Shown here piece by piece: positions 53,431 through 64,000 of a stretch of 64,000 bases of DNA. How positions within the stretch are numbered: the stretch's first letter is position 1; each line of letters begins with the position of its first letter. The translations under genes and the position numbers were made by a program. The stretch is taken from contig NW_017893416.1 in NCBI RefSeq assembly GCF_001540865.1, forward strand, positions 18,057-82,056, written 5' to 3'. The notes below the pieces were generated by a model, which saw nothing but the letters and a program-made list of their open reading frames with translations, had not been told where the DNA came from and made no database searches. This DNA comes from Ananas comosus (taxonomy: Eukaryota > Streptophyta > Magnoliopsida > Poales > Bromeliaceae).

Positions 53431-54398
53431 GCTCACAGTCTACGTTTGGGATTGTATAGCCATCCAATCCCCACATGGAGGGGATTGTCGTCGAGTACTC
53501 CGGAGTGTCGCGCGACTAGGACCACTTGGAGGTCTGGACCACACGGAGGTCCGCAGACGGTCCCGGGCTTGGGTGCACTTGGAGCTCCCTCCCTACTTTG
53601 GGATTGAAAGGTGAGTCATAGGCAAGCCCTAGGGCCTCGCCACAGATTGGGTAAATGAAAAGTTAAAGGTTTAAAAATATCATTGAACATTACTATTCGA
53701 ACATGAATCGAATTTGTTAGCATGATAGCAAACCTTTATCATATGATGCATGGCATTCATATTCATGATTATGGGCATAGTAGCATAGTTTTCCTACTAT
53801 TGCATTTACAGCTTTCAGATACATATCTATCTATCTATCTATCTGTTGTTGGTTGTGCCCACTTGGACCTAGTGGAGAGGTCGGCAGAGTCGGCGGCCGA
53901 GCCCACTAGGAACTATGGAAGATAGTTCTCACCCCACTCTATTTCCAGTGGTAGGTACAGGGCTGCCGAGAGAGGACCGCGGCAAGGGCATCGCGCCCGG
54001 CCAGTGAGACCGTGGTAGTATAGTAGCTTTCCTTTTTGCATTAGCATATCTATGTATTTAGAGAGATCATTGTAGGTGAGGATTCGGAGAGCTATGTATT
54101 TTGAAGATGAAAAATGTATTCATGTAAATAAAATGATGGAACTAATGTAATAGTTTAGTAAAGTACTATCTTTATTTCACATGCTTTATCTTGTGGATTG
54201 CTTGCTCTTTGTGTTGTTGGCACTGGTTGTGCCCTCGTGAATGTGTATGTTTAGAATTTAATTTCCTGGGTAAATTCTTGTACACATTCCTGTTGTTGAG
54301 CCTTGGGCGGACAGGGGAGGTGCTGTCCGTTCGGCGGTCCGCCGCCGCGGCCGAACCGTGCCAAATTGGTAGTGGTTTCGGGGCGGGGCGTGACAAGA

Positions 54399-54601
54399 CC
54401 GGTCTCCGAACGCGTGAAAACTGAGGAAGCTGAAAAATCGGCTAAGTCCCAGAAAACCAGCTCTCAGGAACCGGTCCCTGCGGGGAGAGACCGGTCCCCG
54501 AGAGACCGGTCTCCCTGGGAGAGACCGGTTGCCCCATGCGAAAGCCCCCGCTGAGCTGCGGGAGAGCTCTCTGGGACCGGTCCCAAGTCGGGGAGACCGG
54601 T
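54399..54601 (+). promoter_or_regulatory. ACCGGT dyad cluster, part displaced by insertion
   Basis: Seven ACCGGT sites, including GACCGGTCCCCGAGAGACCG and GGGACCGGTCCCAAG. The first arm of the leading dyad lies at 51630-51654, on the other side of the nested solo LTR. Confidence 0.6.
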
Positions 54602-56913
54602 CCCCGAACCCAAAATCTGCCCAGTTCAAACAGTTCAATAAAGTGAAAGTTGTGGGGCCTATTTGCTTTTGTGCAACCCAATGGTTAGGTGGAGGGCTTT
54701 GAGGGCTTTTCCTCTCATTCTCTCCCTCACACTTCCTCTAATCTCTCTCTTTCTCTCTCTCTAGAAGACAAAGAAGAGAAGAAAGGAAAGGAAAGAAAGA
54801 GAAGAAGAAGGAGAAGGAAAGGAAAAGAAAGGCAAGGAAGGTGGAGAAGAAGCTATTGGAGTGAAGCTATCTCCTCTTCTTCCCCTTTGGAGCAAGCTTA
54901 GAGGTAAGCCTTGCCCCTTTTCATGGTAAATCCCAAACTAGGGTTTGGGTAAGCTTAGAATTGGGTTTTTATAGAACCTTTTGAGCCTTTCAAGCTTTAT
55001 TTTGTTTGTTAATGAGATCAACACCATGGGTTCGGTGTGTGTGGTGAAGCTTGAAGGAGAGCTTCAACCTCTCTCATGGTAGATCCAAATTAGGGTTTGG
55101 ATTGAACTAAAGATGGTTTTTATGGACTTCCTAGAGTAGATTGAAGCTTCTTTAGCTTCCCAATGAGATCAAACCCTAGGTTTGATATATGCTATGGAGC
55201 TAGGGCACCCAAATTGGGGCTTTTGCTTGCGAGGGTTTCAAAGTGAAATTGACCCTCTAGAAACCTAATTGGGGGTATTTCCGACGCGTTGGTGCGCTCG
55301 GATTAACGTTACGAAAAGTCTATAAAAAGTTATGGGCAAAATGGCCTAAGTTGGCTTCGTTTTGCCGCAGGTGAAGAACGAGGAGTCTAAAAATCCCAAG
55401 AAAATCATCGGAGCACCTTTGAGAACCTACGAGGTGGGTGGTGCTATCCAAACTCGTTGAACTTCCTTCTATGCCTAATGTGTCATTCAATTGAGCATAT
55501 GTTATATACATTGTTGCATGCATTGTAGGGTAAATGTGATGAGAGTAATGTGATGTTGCATATTGTGAGTACAATTTGCCTAATGAGATGCTTGAGAACT
55601 CCTATGAATGTTTAACCCTATGTATGCATGAGATAAAATGTGAGCACCAAAGTGAGGCAAAAGAACAGAGTGACACAATGAGACATAGATCGAGTGGCAT
55701 TCGATAATGTAAAGTAAAGTGACACTAGAGTTAGTGTGAGGCAATGAATCAATGTGATGTAAAGAGTAATGACAATGACTAAAGAAAATGTAATGTGGAG
55801 CATAAAGAATATGCAAAGAGTGAAGAACATGATTGTTAGAGATAGCCAAAGTAAAGAAATGTAAAGAACTATGATTGCTAGAGTAGCAACATAAAGTGAT
55901 GAAAAGAACACTAGAGTTAGTGTAATGACATGATTGAACTTATAATCCTTAGAGTTAAGGATTCGATCATACTTGCTATGAGTTCCGTGCTCGAGGGCGG
56001 TCGCTCCCCCTCGGGCGATGCGCTCCGAAGTTTTGCATCACGGGTTGGAGTAAACCCGAGGACGGTCTTAGTAGGAGGAAGCTGAGGGCCCGCGATGATG
56101 GACTTAATGTGAAGCAAGTTAATGTGGCGAAAGCCCCAGGTTAGCCGTGAGATTAAAGAACAAAGAATAAAGAACAAAGAACAAAGAACAAAGAGTAAAG
56201 ATAAAGAACAAAGAACTTGCATAATCTGCATGAGTTTTATGTTGAGCATACTTCTTGCTTTATTGTTCAAGCATATTAGCATCATATTATAGATTGGTTA
56301 CTGTATCCTGCTTATCCTTTCTATTATGCCTGAGTTAGTCCTAGTGGGAAAGTCGGTGATGTTGGGGCCGAACCCACTGGGAACTTTGTTGTAGTTCTCA
56401 CCCCACTATTCCACAGAGCCGGGACCGAGCAAGCCGGCGAGCGACCGCGGTAAAGGTATCGCACCCTAGACAGAGGCCACCTGAGTCGGGCTTACATTTT
56501 GTTAGTAGTTTACCCTTTTATCATCTTTTGTATTTGATGATTTAAGATATTGATGTACAAAGCAAAGAAAGAAAAGAATGTAATATTTATTTGGAGCAAA
56601 TGTGATGTAAAAGGAAATGATGCAAGCAATGTAAAAAATCATGAATATTCAATTTGGATGAAATGGATGCATGTATGTGATCAAAAGTTGAATCATAATA
56701 CTTGTGTAGATGTGTAGTTCCCTTTCTTTCACTCATGGCTATTGCTTATCCTCGTGTAAGCCGTTTGTTTATGTTTCCGCTAGTGCACTTCTTTTTAAAA
56801 ATGTACATGTGATAAACCTTGGGTGGACAGGGGAAACTCTGTCCGTTCGGCGTCTGTTTGACGTGCCCGGACCGGCCCAAATTGGTATCGGTCCCGGGGC
56901 GTGACGGATATCG

Positions 56914-56926
56914 TGGTATCAGAGCC
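56914..56926 (+). other. primer binding site (tRNA-Met)
   Basis: TGGTATCAGAGCC, seven to eight bases after the LTR end. Confidence 0.9.
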
Positions 56927-57231
56927 AAGAGTGAAAAAATAGGAATGGACCTAGAGACCCTTAGGACTGGAGGACCTTAAGGATCTAGGAAACGTGAGTG
57001 ACGTGGAATTAAAGTTAGCGAAAGCATGTGATTGGGTTAAGTTGGGACGTCTCTAATGTGATTAGAGGCTAAGTTTAATTTTTATTTGTTTCCTACTCCT
57101 TGTTTTGTGTCGGGCGGCCAACGACAAAATGCTCGGGCAAGAACGAATGTATAAGTTGCTTTCGCCGGATTGGGTATGGTCAAGTAATGTTGGTCATGTA
57201 GCTAATGCGAGTTGCTTCTTTTCAGGAAGCA

Positions 57232-58536
57232 ATGGCACCTCGTGGACGACCACAGACAAGGTCGATGCCAGAGGAGCCGAATGCGGAGCCCGAGCAATCC
57301 GGAGCGAGTGGCGACAGAGAGCTTAGGGAGCAGATGGCCGCGCTTATTGGCGTGGTGCAGCAACAAGCAGAGTCTGTTCAACGCCAAGGGGAGCAGATTC
57401 AGCCGCTCCAGGAGGCCTTGGAGCGTCAGCAGGCGGCGGCCGAGGCGGGTGTCGAGCATGTCGTGCCCCCTGTGGTAGTACCGGGCGTGGACGAGGGAAC
57501 GGCAGCAGCAGCGGCTATCCCAGTTACGGTAGTACCGGCCGGATCGGGAACCTCAAATCCCGATAGCGCGGCGGTAGAGGCGGAGCGAGAGCGCACGTTG
57601 ACGGCTCTCATTCAGTTCAAGAAGTTCAACCCACCTACCTTCGTGGGCGGTTTGGTGGAGCCGGCGGTCGTGGAGTCGTGGATTGACTCAATGGAGACGC
57701 TCTTCGAGGATCTCAATACCTCGGAGAAGGACAAAGTGTACCTCATCACCCATTGTCTAGAGAAGGCGGCGATGGTGTGGTGGAAGCGAGTTAAGCGGGA
57801 TCGACCTACCGATCTTCCGCTTATGCTTTGGGAGGAGTTCAAGAGAGCGGTGTTTGCGAACTACTTCCCCGATACGGTAAAGCGGAGGTTGCAAGAGAAG
57901 TTTCGCAAGTTGCGACAAGGTGATCGATCGGTGGGAGAGTACGAGCAAGAGTTCTCCCACATTATCGACTGCGTTTCCGACGTTGTTAGAGATGATCGGG
58001 ATCGGGCTGACTGGTTCTTGCGAGGACTCCAGCCGAGGATTTATGAAAAGGTTCAGATTCTGAAGCTGACGACCTTTGCGGAGGTCTTCGATAGAGCTTT
58101 GTGGGCGGAGCACGGTAGCGCCCATGTACATGAAGAAAGGGAGGCTATGGCCGAGTCAAAGGAGAAAGGCAAGAAGCAAACGGCGGGCGGTGCCGGGGGC
58201 CGGCCGAATGCTAAGAAACCCCCTCGGTATCCCCGACAGCATGCGAGGAACTGGAGACCTCCTCGATGCGTCATTTGTGGCGGAGAGCACCGAGTGTCGA
58301 CTTGCCCGCAGTGAGACGGCAAATGTTTCAAGTGTGGCCAACCGGAACATCTTATCCGGGAGTGCCCGACATGGACGTCGTTTGCGCCGACGGCGGCATC
58401 AGCACCGTCTACCCCGAGACAGCTTGCGGGGTTGCCACCAGCAATGTCGGCTGGGCGCACGTCATCACCGCGTCAGCCGGAGGGATCGAGAGCGCCGAGC
58501 GGCCGAGTCTTTGCCGCTCAGGTGGAGGAGTAGTAG
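57232..58536 (+). pseudogene. chromovirus Gag
   Basis: The start MAPRGRPQTRSMPEEP at 57232 is chosen because it matches the Gag at 19441. The order is a Gln-rich coiled coil (about residues 25-75), a Val/Ala/Pro-rich linker, the capsid block (ESWIDSMETLFEDLNTSEKD, MVWWKRVKRDRPTDLP, VGEYEQEFSHIIDCV) and a basic linker. The first CCHC knuckle (CVICGGEHRVSTC) is followed by TGA at 58312-58314. The second knuckle (CFKCGQPEHLIREC) lies in the same frame beyond it. Two adjacent TAG codons follow at 58531-58536. Gag forms the particle in which the RNA is copied. Confidence 0.92.
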
Positions 58537-59130
58537 CCTGCAGCACCCGACGACGTCGTGGCAGGTATAACTGTGAGTAAAGGCACTAGAGCTAGAGCAG
58601 TGTTTGATACAGGCGCATCTCATTCATTCATTAGCACATCATTTGCTAAAACACATGGCATAGAGATAGTATACAACGAGGATTACTGGTGGGTGAACGT
58701 CCCAGAACATTCATTCAGTGTCCACAATGAGTGTTTGGTGTGTCCAGTGCAAATAGGCGATTGGATTATGCCGATTGATCTGCTAGTGCTAGACCAGATG
58801 TAGGGATTCGATGTTATCTTGGGGACCAACTGGCTCTCTAAGTACTATGCGGTTATAGATTGTGAAAGTAAGGTGATCACTTTTCATGAGCCTAATCAAG
58901 AAGAGTTGGTCTACCAAGCGTGCAAAAGTAGGCGCTTCGCGGCGACCATATCGTCTGTGAGGGCGAAGAAAATGATCAAAGGAGGGTGTAAGGCCTATTT
59001 GGCAACCATGGTAGACGCTCGAAGGGAGTACCCTGAGTTGGGGGATATTCGAGTAGCGTGCGAGTATCCGGATGTATTTCCAGCAGAGTTACCGGGACTG
59101 CCACCGGACCGGGAAGTTGAGTTCGTCATT
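58537..59130 (+). pseudogene. chromovirus aspartic protease
   Basis: RAVFDTGASHSFIS near 58597 holds the intact DTG catalytic motif. CPVQIGDWIMPIDLLVL and [18 protein letters not shown] complete the fold. A TAG at 58801-58803 separates these two parts within one frame. The block [20 protein letters not shown] leads into RT. The enzyme would process the Gag-Pol polyprotein. Confidence 0.9.
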
Positions 59131-60480
59131 GACTTGATTCCCGGGGCGGAACCAGTTTCGAAGGCTCCGTATAGAATGGCACCAGTGGAGTCGAAGGAGC
59201 TAAAAGGCCAACTACAAGACTTGCTCGATAAAGGCTTCGTGAGGCCAAGCGTGTCACCGTGGGGAGCTCCGGTGCTATTTGTGAAGAAAAAGGATGGCAC
59301 ACTTCAACTCTGCGTTGACTATCGCGAGTTGAACAAAGTAACGATAAAGAACAAGTACCCGTTGCCAAGGATTGACGATTTATTCGATCAGTTGCAAGGG
59401 TCCAAGGTGTATTCGAAGATTGATCTCCAATCGGGGCATCATCAATTAAAGATTAGGCCGAAGGATGTGCACAAAACGACGTACCGTACGCGGTATGGCC
59501 ATTATGAGTTCACGTTAATGCCGTTTGGGCTTACTAACGCCCCGGCAGCATTCATGGACTTGATGAACCGAGTCTTCAGGCTGTTGTTGGATCGATGCGT
59601 CGTGGTGTTTATAGACGACGTGTTGGTTTACTCAAAGAGTGAAGAGGAGCACGAAGAGCATCTGAGAGCTGTGTTGCAAATACTTAGATAGGAGAAGCTC
59701 TATGCAAAGTTGAAGAAGTGTGACTTTTGGCTAAAGGAGGTCACATTCTTGGGCTATGTGGTGTCAGGCGACGGAGTGTCGGTAGACCCGAAGAAAGTAG
59801 AGGCAATAAAGGATTGGCCTCGCCTGACGAATGTAGCGAAGATCCACAGTTTTCTTGGACTTGCCGGCTACTACCGGCGGTTCGTGGAGGGGTTCGCCAA
59901 AATAACCACTCCACTAACGAGCCTCACGCATAAAGGAGTAAGGTACGTCTGGATCGACGATTGCGATCGAAGCTTCGAGGAGTTAAAAAACAGGTTGACG
60001 TCGACCCCGGTGCTTGCCTTGCCAACTTCGGGGGAGACTTTTGTAGTGTATAGTGATGCCTCTTATGTTGGTCTCGGGTGTGTACTAATGCAAAATGGGC
60101 GAGTCATTGCATATGCATCGCGCCAATTAAAGAGCTATGAGAAGAACTACCCGATTCACGACCTCGAGTTAGCCGCGGTGATTTTCGTGCTAAAGCTTTG
60201 GAGGCATTACTTGTATAGTGAGCATTGCGAGGTCTACACCGATCACAAGAGTCTCAAGTACCTGTTCACCCAGAAGGAATTGAACATGCGGCAGCGGCGG
60301 TGGTTGGAGTTGTTGAAGGACTATGATGTCACTATACTATACCACCCCAGGAAAGCCAATGTCGTGGCCGATGCTCTAAGTAGAAAATCGGCGGAGAATT
60401 TAGCGATGCCAATTACGCCTCAACCGCTATTGCAAAAGGAGATGCAAAGGCTTGGGTTGGTAGTGGTAGCGCCGGGAGTG
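59131..60480 (+). pseudogene. chromovirus reverse transcriptase and RNase H
   Basis: RT blocks: [33 protein letters not shown] (usually Y or H at this position) and [12 protein letters not shown] near 59610 with the catalytic DD. A TAG at 59689-59691 lies in the thumb region. The RNase H has [48 protein letters not shown] and VADALSRKS with its acidic residues. Everything is in the gag frame. Confidence 0.92.
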
Positions 60481-61952
60481 CCAGCTACACTTATCGCATT
60501 AGTTGTGCAACCGACTCAATTGGAAAGAATCAAGGATCTTCAAGCTTCGGATCCTTATCTTCAAAAGGTGCGAAGTGAAGTTGAGAACGGTAGTGCTGAG
60601 GATTTTGGCATTGGAGCTGATGGCGCACTTCGATTTCGAAATCGATGGTGTGTGCCTAAAGATGATGAGTTACGAAGGGCGATCATGCAAGAAGCGCGTC
60701 AATCCTCTTATAGCATACACCCCGGCGGCACAAAAATGTACAAGGATTTGAAAGAGCATTATTGGTGGCCGGATATGAAAAAAGATATTGGGGAGTTCGT
60801 GGTGCAATGTTTAACGTGCCAACAGATAAAAGCAGAGCGCCGATTTCCGGCGGGAAAGCTACAAAGTCTATCTATACCCGTTGGAAATGGGAAGATATAG
60901 CGATGGACTTTATTACTGGTTTGCCTCGATCACAAGGCAGACACGATGCGATATGGGCGGTAGTGGATCGATTGACAAAGTCGGCACACTTTTTGCCGAT
61001 ACATACTACATGGTCGGGAGACAAGTTAGCTCAAGTGTATCTCGACGAGGTTGTGAGACTTCATGGGGTTCCGGTATCAATTGTATCGGATCGAGACCCC
61101 AAGTTCACATCCCACTTTTGGAAGAGCTTGCAAGACGCGTTAGGCACACCGCTCGACTTTAGCACGACATTTTATCCTTAGAGTGATGGATAGTTGGAGC
61201 GGACAATACAGATCCTCGAGGACTTGCTTCGAGCGTGTGTACTAGATTACAAAGGAGGTTGGCATGATTTCTTGCCAATGGCGGAGTTCGCCTATAATAA
61301 CAGTTATCAAGAGAGCATAGCGATGGCGCCATTTGAGGCACTATATGGTCGGAAGTGTCGTTCTCCTATTCATTAGAGCGACGTGGGCGAGAGAACGACT
61401 CTTGGCCCGGATGTGGTACGGGAGGCGGAAGAAAATGTTCGCCTTGCCCATCAACGGTTGGCGACGGCGCAATCTCGGCAAAAGAGTTATGCCGACAAGC
61501 GAAGGAAAGACCTAGAGTTCGCGGTTGGAGACCGCGTATTTTTTAGAGTATCGCCGATGCGAGAAGTTAAACGTTTTGGGGTCCGTGGGAAGCTAAGTCC
61601 CCGTTATGTCGGACCATTTGAGATATTGGAGCGTGTGGATGCGGTAGCGTACAAGCTCGCACTACCACCGAGACTCGCGGGAGTTCATAATGTTTTTCAT
61701 GTGTCAAATCTCCGAAAGTATAGCCGAAATTCGACACATGTACTGGAGTACGAGCCCGTGGAGTTACGTGAGGATATGTCTTATGAGGAGTACCCGGTGT
61801 GTATCCTCGATCGAGAAGAAAGGAAGCTGCGGAGTCGCAGAATTCCATATGTGAAGGTCCAATGGAGCAACCATGCGGTGCGAGAAGCCACTTGGGAGCT
61901 CGAGGAAACCATGCGGAGAGAGTATTCGCATCTATTTGAGTCAACGAGTTAA
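60481..61952 (+). pseudogene. chromovirus integrase with chromodomain
   Basis: The zinc region [20 protein letters not shown] with CLTCQQIK (about 60718-60840) is in the gag frame. Near 60880 the frame shifts by one base, and MDFITGLPRSQGRHDAIW, SIVSDRDPKF and the [12 protein letters not shown] block follow in the new frame. TAG codons at 61179, 61191 and 61374 break it. The end has VGDRVFFRVSPMREVKRFG and the chromodomain IPYVKVQWSNHAVREATWE, stopping at 61950-61952. Confidence 0.9.
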
Positions 61953-61984
61953 GGTATGTGTAATTTCAAGGACAAAATTATTTT

Positions 61985-61997
61985 AAGGGGTGGGGAA
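61985..61997 (+). other. polypurine tract
   Basis: AAGGGGTGGGGAA precedes the 3' LTR start TGTAATATACC at 61998. Confidence 0.82.
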
Positions 61998-62328
61998 TGT
62001 AATATACCGAGAATTCGAAAAATAAATATCGAACTTTAGTCAAACTGACCAAAGTGCGAGGATGGTACACTTCGGAAAGTCCAAAGGTGTTAAAATAATT
62101 AAAGGTGCGTTATGGGAGGTTTTTGAGAGCTAAAGAATCAAAAATCTGCAAACTGCAGTTTTTGAGCTCTCGGGGACCGGTCCCTGGTGGGAGAGACCGG
62201 TCCCCGAACGCGTGAAAACTGAGAAGCTGAAAAATCGGCTAAGTCCCAGAAAACCAGCTCTCGGGAACCGATCCCTGCAGGGAGAGACCGGTCCCCGAGA
62301 GACCGGTCTCCCTGGGAGAGACTGGTTG
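61998..62328 (+). repeat. 3' LTR head, truncated
   Basis: Matches 51454-51654 plus 54396 onward almost base for base, including the ACCGGT cluster (62176-62307), so it shows the undisturbed target of the AGACC solo LTR. It is cut inside that cluster at 62328/62329. Confidence 0.88.
62176..62307 (+). promoter_or_regulatory. ACCGGT dyad cluster in 3' LTR
   Basis: Five ACCGGT sites; the first pair, CGGGGACCGGTCCCT then GAGAGACCGGTCCCCG, forms an inverted repeat with a loop of about five bases. One site near 62270 has changed to ACCGAT. Confidence 0.6.
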
Positions 62329-62876
62329 TGTCACGCCCCGCCCTGAAATCACTACCAATTTGGCACGGTTTGGCTGCGGCGGCGGGCCACCGAACGGACA
62401 GCACCTCCCCTGTCCGCCCAAGGCTCAGCAACAGGAATGTGTACGAGAATTTACCCAGGAAATTAAATTCTAAGCATACACATTCACAAGGGCACGAACA
62501 GTGCCAACAACACAAAGAGCAAGCGATCCACAAGATAAACAAGTGAAATAAAGAGAGTACTTGCTAACTATTACAATAGTTCCAACATTCTCGTTTATAT
62601 CATTTTCTTTAAATGAATACATTTTTCATCCAAAATACATAGCTCTCCAAATCCTCACCTACAATGAATCTCTCTCTCAATACATAGGTATGCTAATGCA
62701 AAAAGGAAAGCTACTATACTACCACGGTCTCACTGGTAGGGCGCGATGCCCTTGCCGCGATCCTCTCTCTGCAGCCCTGAACCTACCACTGGAAATAGAG
62801 TGGGGTGAGAACTATCTTCTATAGTTCCCAGTGGGCTCGGCCGCCGACTCTGCCGATCTCCCCACTAGGTCCAAGT

Positions 62877-63154
62877 NNNNNNNNNNNNNNNNNNNNNNNN
62901 NNNNNNNNNNNNNNNNNNNNNNNNNNNNNNNNNNNNNNNNNNNNNNNNNNNNNNNNNNNNNNNNNNNNNNNNNNNNNNNNNNNNNNNNNNNNNNNNNNNN
63001 NNNNNNNNNNNNNNNNNNNNNNNNNNNNNNNNNNNNNNNNNNNNNNNNNNNNNNNNNNNNNNNNNNNNNNNNNNNNNNNNNNNNNNNNNNNNNNNNNNNN
63101 NNNNNNNNNNNNNNNNNNNNNNNNNNNNNNNNNNNNNNNNNNNNNNNNNNNNNN
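62877..63154. other. assembly gap (278 N)
   Basis: The bases are undetermined. The matching part of the LTR at 53430-53870 is about 440 bp long, so the gap may be under-sized. Confidence 0.98.
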
Positions 63155-63164
63155 TGAGCTAGAT

Positions 63165-63315
63165 CTATCCTCTCCAAGTGAGGATGCCCTACATCTAGGG
63201 TCAATACCCAATCCAACCCTCTCCAAGTGAGGAAGCACTATACCTGGGGTCCACAACCCAATCAAATCCTCTCCAAGTGAGGAAGCCCTACCACTAGGGT
63301 GAATGTCTCTCGCAA
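63165..63315 (-). repeat. minisatellite in LTR
   Basis: CTCTCCAAGTGAGGA recurs at about 63169, 63220 and 63269, the reverse-strand equivalent of the repeat at 53236-53430. Confidence 0.78.
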
Positions 63316-64000
63316 GATCATTTGTTCCCGACATTCATGCAACGCTATTTAGGTTGTCTAAATTCATTGTTCACAGGGCATCTTCTAAGGGATCCACCTA
63401 TCCCTAGGTCCATCGACCTCTAGTGTTGATTACACTACATTAATGCCACTCGTTATCGTTCAACATTTGGATGCCACTCGTTTGTTCTTTGACAATAACA
63501 CTACTTTCTATGTCATCAATACCCCCATCGGGTTCATCTCTATCTCTAGCATCATAGGATCCACGTTCCGACCCAATCCTCACCTATCTAAGTCACCAAG
63601 CGTTCCAAGTACACTAGGTTATCATTTAGAAAGCATAAGGAAGGGAGCTACTATGCAATCCTACAATGCAACATGAAGAGATGAGATTAAATGCAAGCTA
63701 AGACATAGAAAGGAGTCCGAAAGCTTCGGGATGGCACCCCCCACCTTTAATCGATGTAGAGGCTTTGGATATTCTTCTCGGCGAACTTAACGAAAAGGCT
63801 TTAGCCTTCTTTGCCCAATTCCACACTATCCCAACCATATTTTGCCGAGAACTTCACGTCGGCTCGCCGAATGCTAAAACCGACTTCGCCCCCACATTCT
63901 GTGACCTACCAATAGGGTATCCAAGGCTTCAAATGAGATCAATCTCATGCATTCACAAAAACCCCATTTTGGAGCCCTTGGTTTGCACCTATAGCAAACC

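Larger units (their letters stand above)
51655..54395 (+). mobile_element. solo LTR (TGTAAGGAAGTG family) with target duplication AGACC
   Basis: 2741 bp from TGTAAGGAAGTGAATTC to GGGGCGTGACA, flanked by AGACC at 51650-51654 and 54396-54400. The target is the ACCGGT cluster of the host LTR: the host sequence reads GGGAAAGACC before it and AGACCGGTCTCC after it. Contains its own ACCGGT cluster, CT/GA tract (52200-52360), 50-bp minisatellite and hairpin blocks. Confidence 0.93.
51454..56906 (+). repeat. 5' LTR, split by a nested solo LTR
   Basis: Starts TGTAATATACCGAG. Positions 51454-51654 and 54396-56906 (about 2.7 kb together, less the 5-bp duplication) are the element's own LTR. Its end reads GGGGCGTGACG rather than GTGACA. 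It has the CT/GA tract (54715-54850), GGTGGGTGGTGC (55432), the GAACTTTGTTGTAGTTC hairpin (56378) and the terminal GGACAG-CTGTCC hairpin (56826). Confidence 0.88.
51454..62328 (+). mobile_element. chromovirus (Tekay/Del type), near full-length but inactive
   Basis: 5' LTR 51454-56906, primer site 56914, gag 57232, protease, RT, RNase H, integrase with chromodomain to 61952, purine tract, then the first 331 bp of the 3' LTR before another LTR interrupts it. Coding is in one frame to about 60880 and in a second frame afterwards. The 5' LTR holds a nested solo LTR. The chromodomain places it with chromoviruses, and the overall sequence type fits Tekay/Del. Confidence 0.92.
62329..64000 (-). mobile_element. 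chromovirus LTR, tail and middle, continuing past the window
   Basis: Starts at an LTR end on the minus strand (TGTCACGCCCCGCCC read on plus) and matches the solo LTR at 51655-54395 in reverse: the CTATAGTTC hairpin block (62806-62870), the minisatellite (63165-63315) and the GGTGGGGGGTGCCAT block (63730). It lands inside the ACCGGT cluster of the 3' LTR. The head lies beyond 64000. Confidence 0.85.

Noticed and set aside
1..64000. CRISPR arrays, rRNA or tRNA genes
   Set aside because: Spaced repeats here are LTR minisatellites, ACCGGT clusters or Tat tandem repeats. The tRNA-like words are only 12-13-base primer sites, and no cloverleaf or rRNA sequence was seen.

Overview
This window reads as nuclear heterochromatin of a flowering plant. 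It holds no complete host gene. Nearly everything is LTR retrotransposon sequence: Ty3/Gypsy chromoviruses with a C-terminal chromodomain (Tekay/Del type), Ty3/Gypsy Tat-type elements with a second RNase H, one Ty1/Copia remnant, and one small LTR element that carries a plant Transposase_32-like protein instead of gag-pol. TGGTATCAGAGC-type primer binding sites (initiator tRNA-Met), 5-bp target duplications and repeated nesting support this. The species cannot be named from the sequence alone.

Layout. 1-2560: a possible host exon end, then simple and hairpin-rich repeats. 2831-5224: an inverted pair of chromovirus LTR fragments. 5225-18020: a minus-strand Tat element (tandem repeats downstream of integrase, then integrase, two RNase H domains, RT, protease and gag, all broken). 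It is interrupted at 5758-9690 by the young Transposase_32 LTR element (target duplication GTGTC). 18021-30038: chromovirus pieces in both orientations, with a truncated gag element, a full-length LTR of 2.7 kb, and an integrase end with its 3' LTR. 30039-38928: a minus-strand chromovirus pol with its LTR, then LTR tails. 38937-41850: a plus-strand gag-protease cut off by a head-to-head LTR palindrome. 41851-43110: Copia gag, primer site and LTR. 44358-51453: a Tat-type gag split by a solo LTR (TSD CCCGT), which itself holds a second solo LTR (TSD CCCGC). 51454-62328: the most complete chromovirus. Its 5' LTR contains another solo LTR (TSD AGACC), and its gag-pol is full length but inactivated by about nine stops and a frameshift. 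62329-64000: a minus-strand LTR with a 278-base N gap.

The most unusual content lies inside the LTRs. Nine LTR copies carry clusters of the palindrome ACCGGT arranged as hairpin-capable dyads just upstream of a pyrimidine-rich tract. Two otherwise unlike LTR families share a pair of GTACCGGTAC sites exactly 22 bp apart. The 3' parts of the chromovirus LTRs keep several short hairpins whose stems change in a compensatory way while their loops diverge, which suggests selection on the RNA of these elements.
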